Origin: Oscillospiraceae bacterium
Lineage (GTDB): Bacteria; Bacillota; Clostridia; Oscillospirales; Ruminococcaceae
DNA: 6,541 nucleotides
NCBI GenBank assembly: GCA_017410745.1
Contig: JAFPPJ010000143.1
Coordinates: 1-6,541, forward strand
Direction of reading: 5' to 3'
This document shows positions 5,804-6,541 of this stretch, piece after piece. Under the pieces are notes generated by a model, which was given only the letters and a program-made list of their open reading frames with translations, was not told the DNA's origin and made no database searches. Each line of letters opens with the position of its first letter. Positions within the stretch are counted from its first letter, which is position 1. Position numbers and translations under genes: made by a program.

Positions 5804-6541
5804 ATGATACCACAAAAGCTGGATAAGGGCGATGAGATACGCATCATCGCGCCATCGGGAAGTCTGGCGAGAGTACGTCCCGATATCTATGACAATTCTT
5901 TCGCTTTTCTGCAGGAGCAGGGATTCAACGTTACCTTTTCCAAAAATTGCAGGGAAACGGATCTCTTTCAGTCTTCTTCTGTTTGTTCTCGCGCTGACGA
6001 TATACATGAAGCCTTTGCGGATAAAAATGTCAAGGCTGTAATGGCCTGTATAGGCGGATTCAATGCAAATGAATTGCTGCCGCACCTCGATTATGAGCTG
6101 ATAAAGGCAAATCCGAAAATACTTTGTGGGTATTCCGATATAACAGCTTTGCTGAATGCTGTTTATGCCAAGACCGGCATGGTCACATACCATAGTCCTC
6201 ACCTTGCTGCATTCGGATTTCCAAACGAACGTGAATATACGCAAAGATCCTTTTCGGAATGTATCAGGAACGATACTCCCTTCGCTGTCGTACCGTCAGA
6301 AACGGCGCAAGATTATACAGTCGTTCGGGAAGGAAAATGTGAAGGCGAAATAATAGGCGGAAATCTTTGCACCTTGAATTTGCTGCAAGGCACTCCTTAT
6401 ATGCCCGATATCAGGAATAAGATATTGTTCCTTGAAGATGATAATATCATGGGCGATTATTTTGTGAAAGAGTTTAACCGTAATCTGCAGTCGCTCCTGC
6501 AGGTCTGCGGTGCTGACACGATAAGAGGGATCGTATTCGGC
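5804..6541 (+). CDS. S66-family serine peptidase, LD-carboxypeptidase/MccF-like (3' end beyond window)
   Basis: The frame is open from ATG 5804 to the window end (246 codons) with no stop. The product opens with KLDKGDEIRIIAPSGS, a typical S66 start, then has the block CIGGFNANELLPHLDYELIK (82-101) and GYSDITALLNAVYAKTG (109-125), whose Ser S111 is the expected nucleophile. ILFLEDD (207-213) carries the expected catalytic Glu E211. The His of the Ser-Glu-His triad would lie beyond the edge. S66 enzymes include LdcA, which trims D-Ala from muropeptide tetrapeptides in cell-wall recycling, and MccF, which inactivates microcin C-type peptide-nucleotides. The visible part does not separate these, although the GGFNANELLP form is closer to the MccF-like branch in my judgement. 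No signal peptide is seen, so it is probably cytoplasmic. The ribosome binding site is AAAGGTG, 8 nt upstream. About 60-100 residues are missing. Confidence 0.88.
   Translation, partial: MIPQKLDKGDEIRIIAPSGSLARVRPDIYDNSFAFLQEQGFNVTFSKNCRETDLFQSSSVCSRADDIHEAFADKNVKAVMACIGGFNANELLPHLDYELIKANPKILCGYSDITALLNAVYAKTGMVTYHSPHLAAFGFPNEREYTQRSFSECIRNDTPFAVVPSETAQDYTVVREGKCEGEIIGGNLCTLNLLQGTPYMPDIRNKILFLEDDNIMGDYFVKEFNRNLQSLLQVCGADTIRGIVFG

Noticed and set aside
4949..6244. A 431-codon open frame on the minus strand
   Set aside because: It is antisense to the methyltransferase and the S66 peptidase, both of which have clear motifs and good ribosome binding sites. The translated product is not family-like.

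Overview
The window looks like a chromosomal segment of a low-to-mid GC Gram-positive anaerobe. A Ruminococcus-like member of the Oscillospiraceae (Clostridia) is my best guess. The basis is strong AGGAGG-type ribosome binding sites, sigma-A-type promoters, clostridial-looking LDH, FumC and GpmA sequences, and soluble heterodisulfide-reductase genes. The taxon is inference; no marker gene fixes it.

Left two thirds (about 1-3812, minus strand). A promoter near 3807-3835 reads leftward through five genes: an NAD-dependent dehydrogenase of the L-lactate/malate family (ldh), class II fumarase (fumC), and hdrB, hdrC and the first 34 codons of hdrA, which runs off the left edge. Gaps are 21, 88, 11 and 14 nt, with no convincing terminator between them, so I read this as one operon. 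It pairs a 2-hydroxyacid dehydrogenase and fumarase with a soluble HdrABC electron-transfer module. That suggests redox balancing through lactate or through the reductive C4 branch (oxaloacetate, malate, fumarate, possibly succinate). The dehydrogenase carries Arg where classical LDHs have the specificity residue Gln102. fumC has an in-frame TAA in its last codons, followed by a recognisable remainder of the normal fumarase C-terminus.

Divergent intergenic region (3689-4179, about 490 bp). It holds the ldh promoter, the gpmA promoter, a near-repeat of 26-28 bp present once on each side, a pair of 9-bp direct repeats just inside the ldh leader, and a 14-bp palindrome. I see no gene in it.

Right third (4118-6541, plus strand). 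gpmA (2,3-bisphosphoglycerate-dependent phosphoglycerate mutase, glycolysis) has a near-consensus promoter and is followed by a strong hairpin that is probably its terminator. Next come a class I SAM-dependent methyltransferase of unknown substrate and, 39 nt further on, the start of an S66-family LD-carboxypeptidase/MccF-like serine peptidase that runs off the right edge.

The most interesting items are the ldh-fumC-hdrBCA arrangement, the interrupted fumC tail, and the repeated element shared by the two divergent transcription units.
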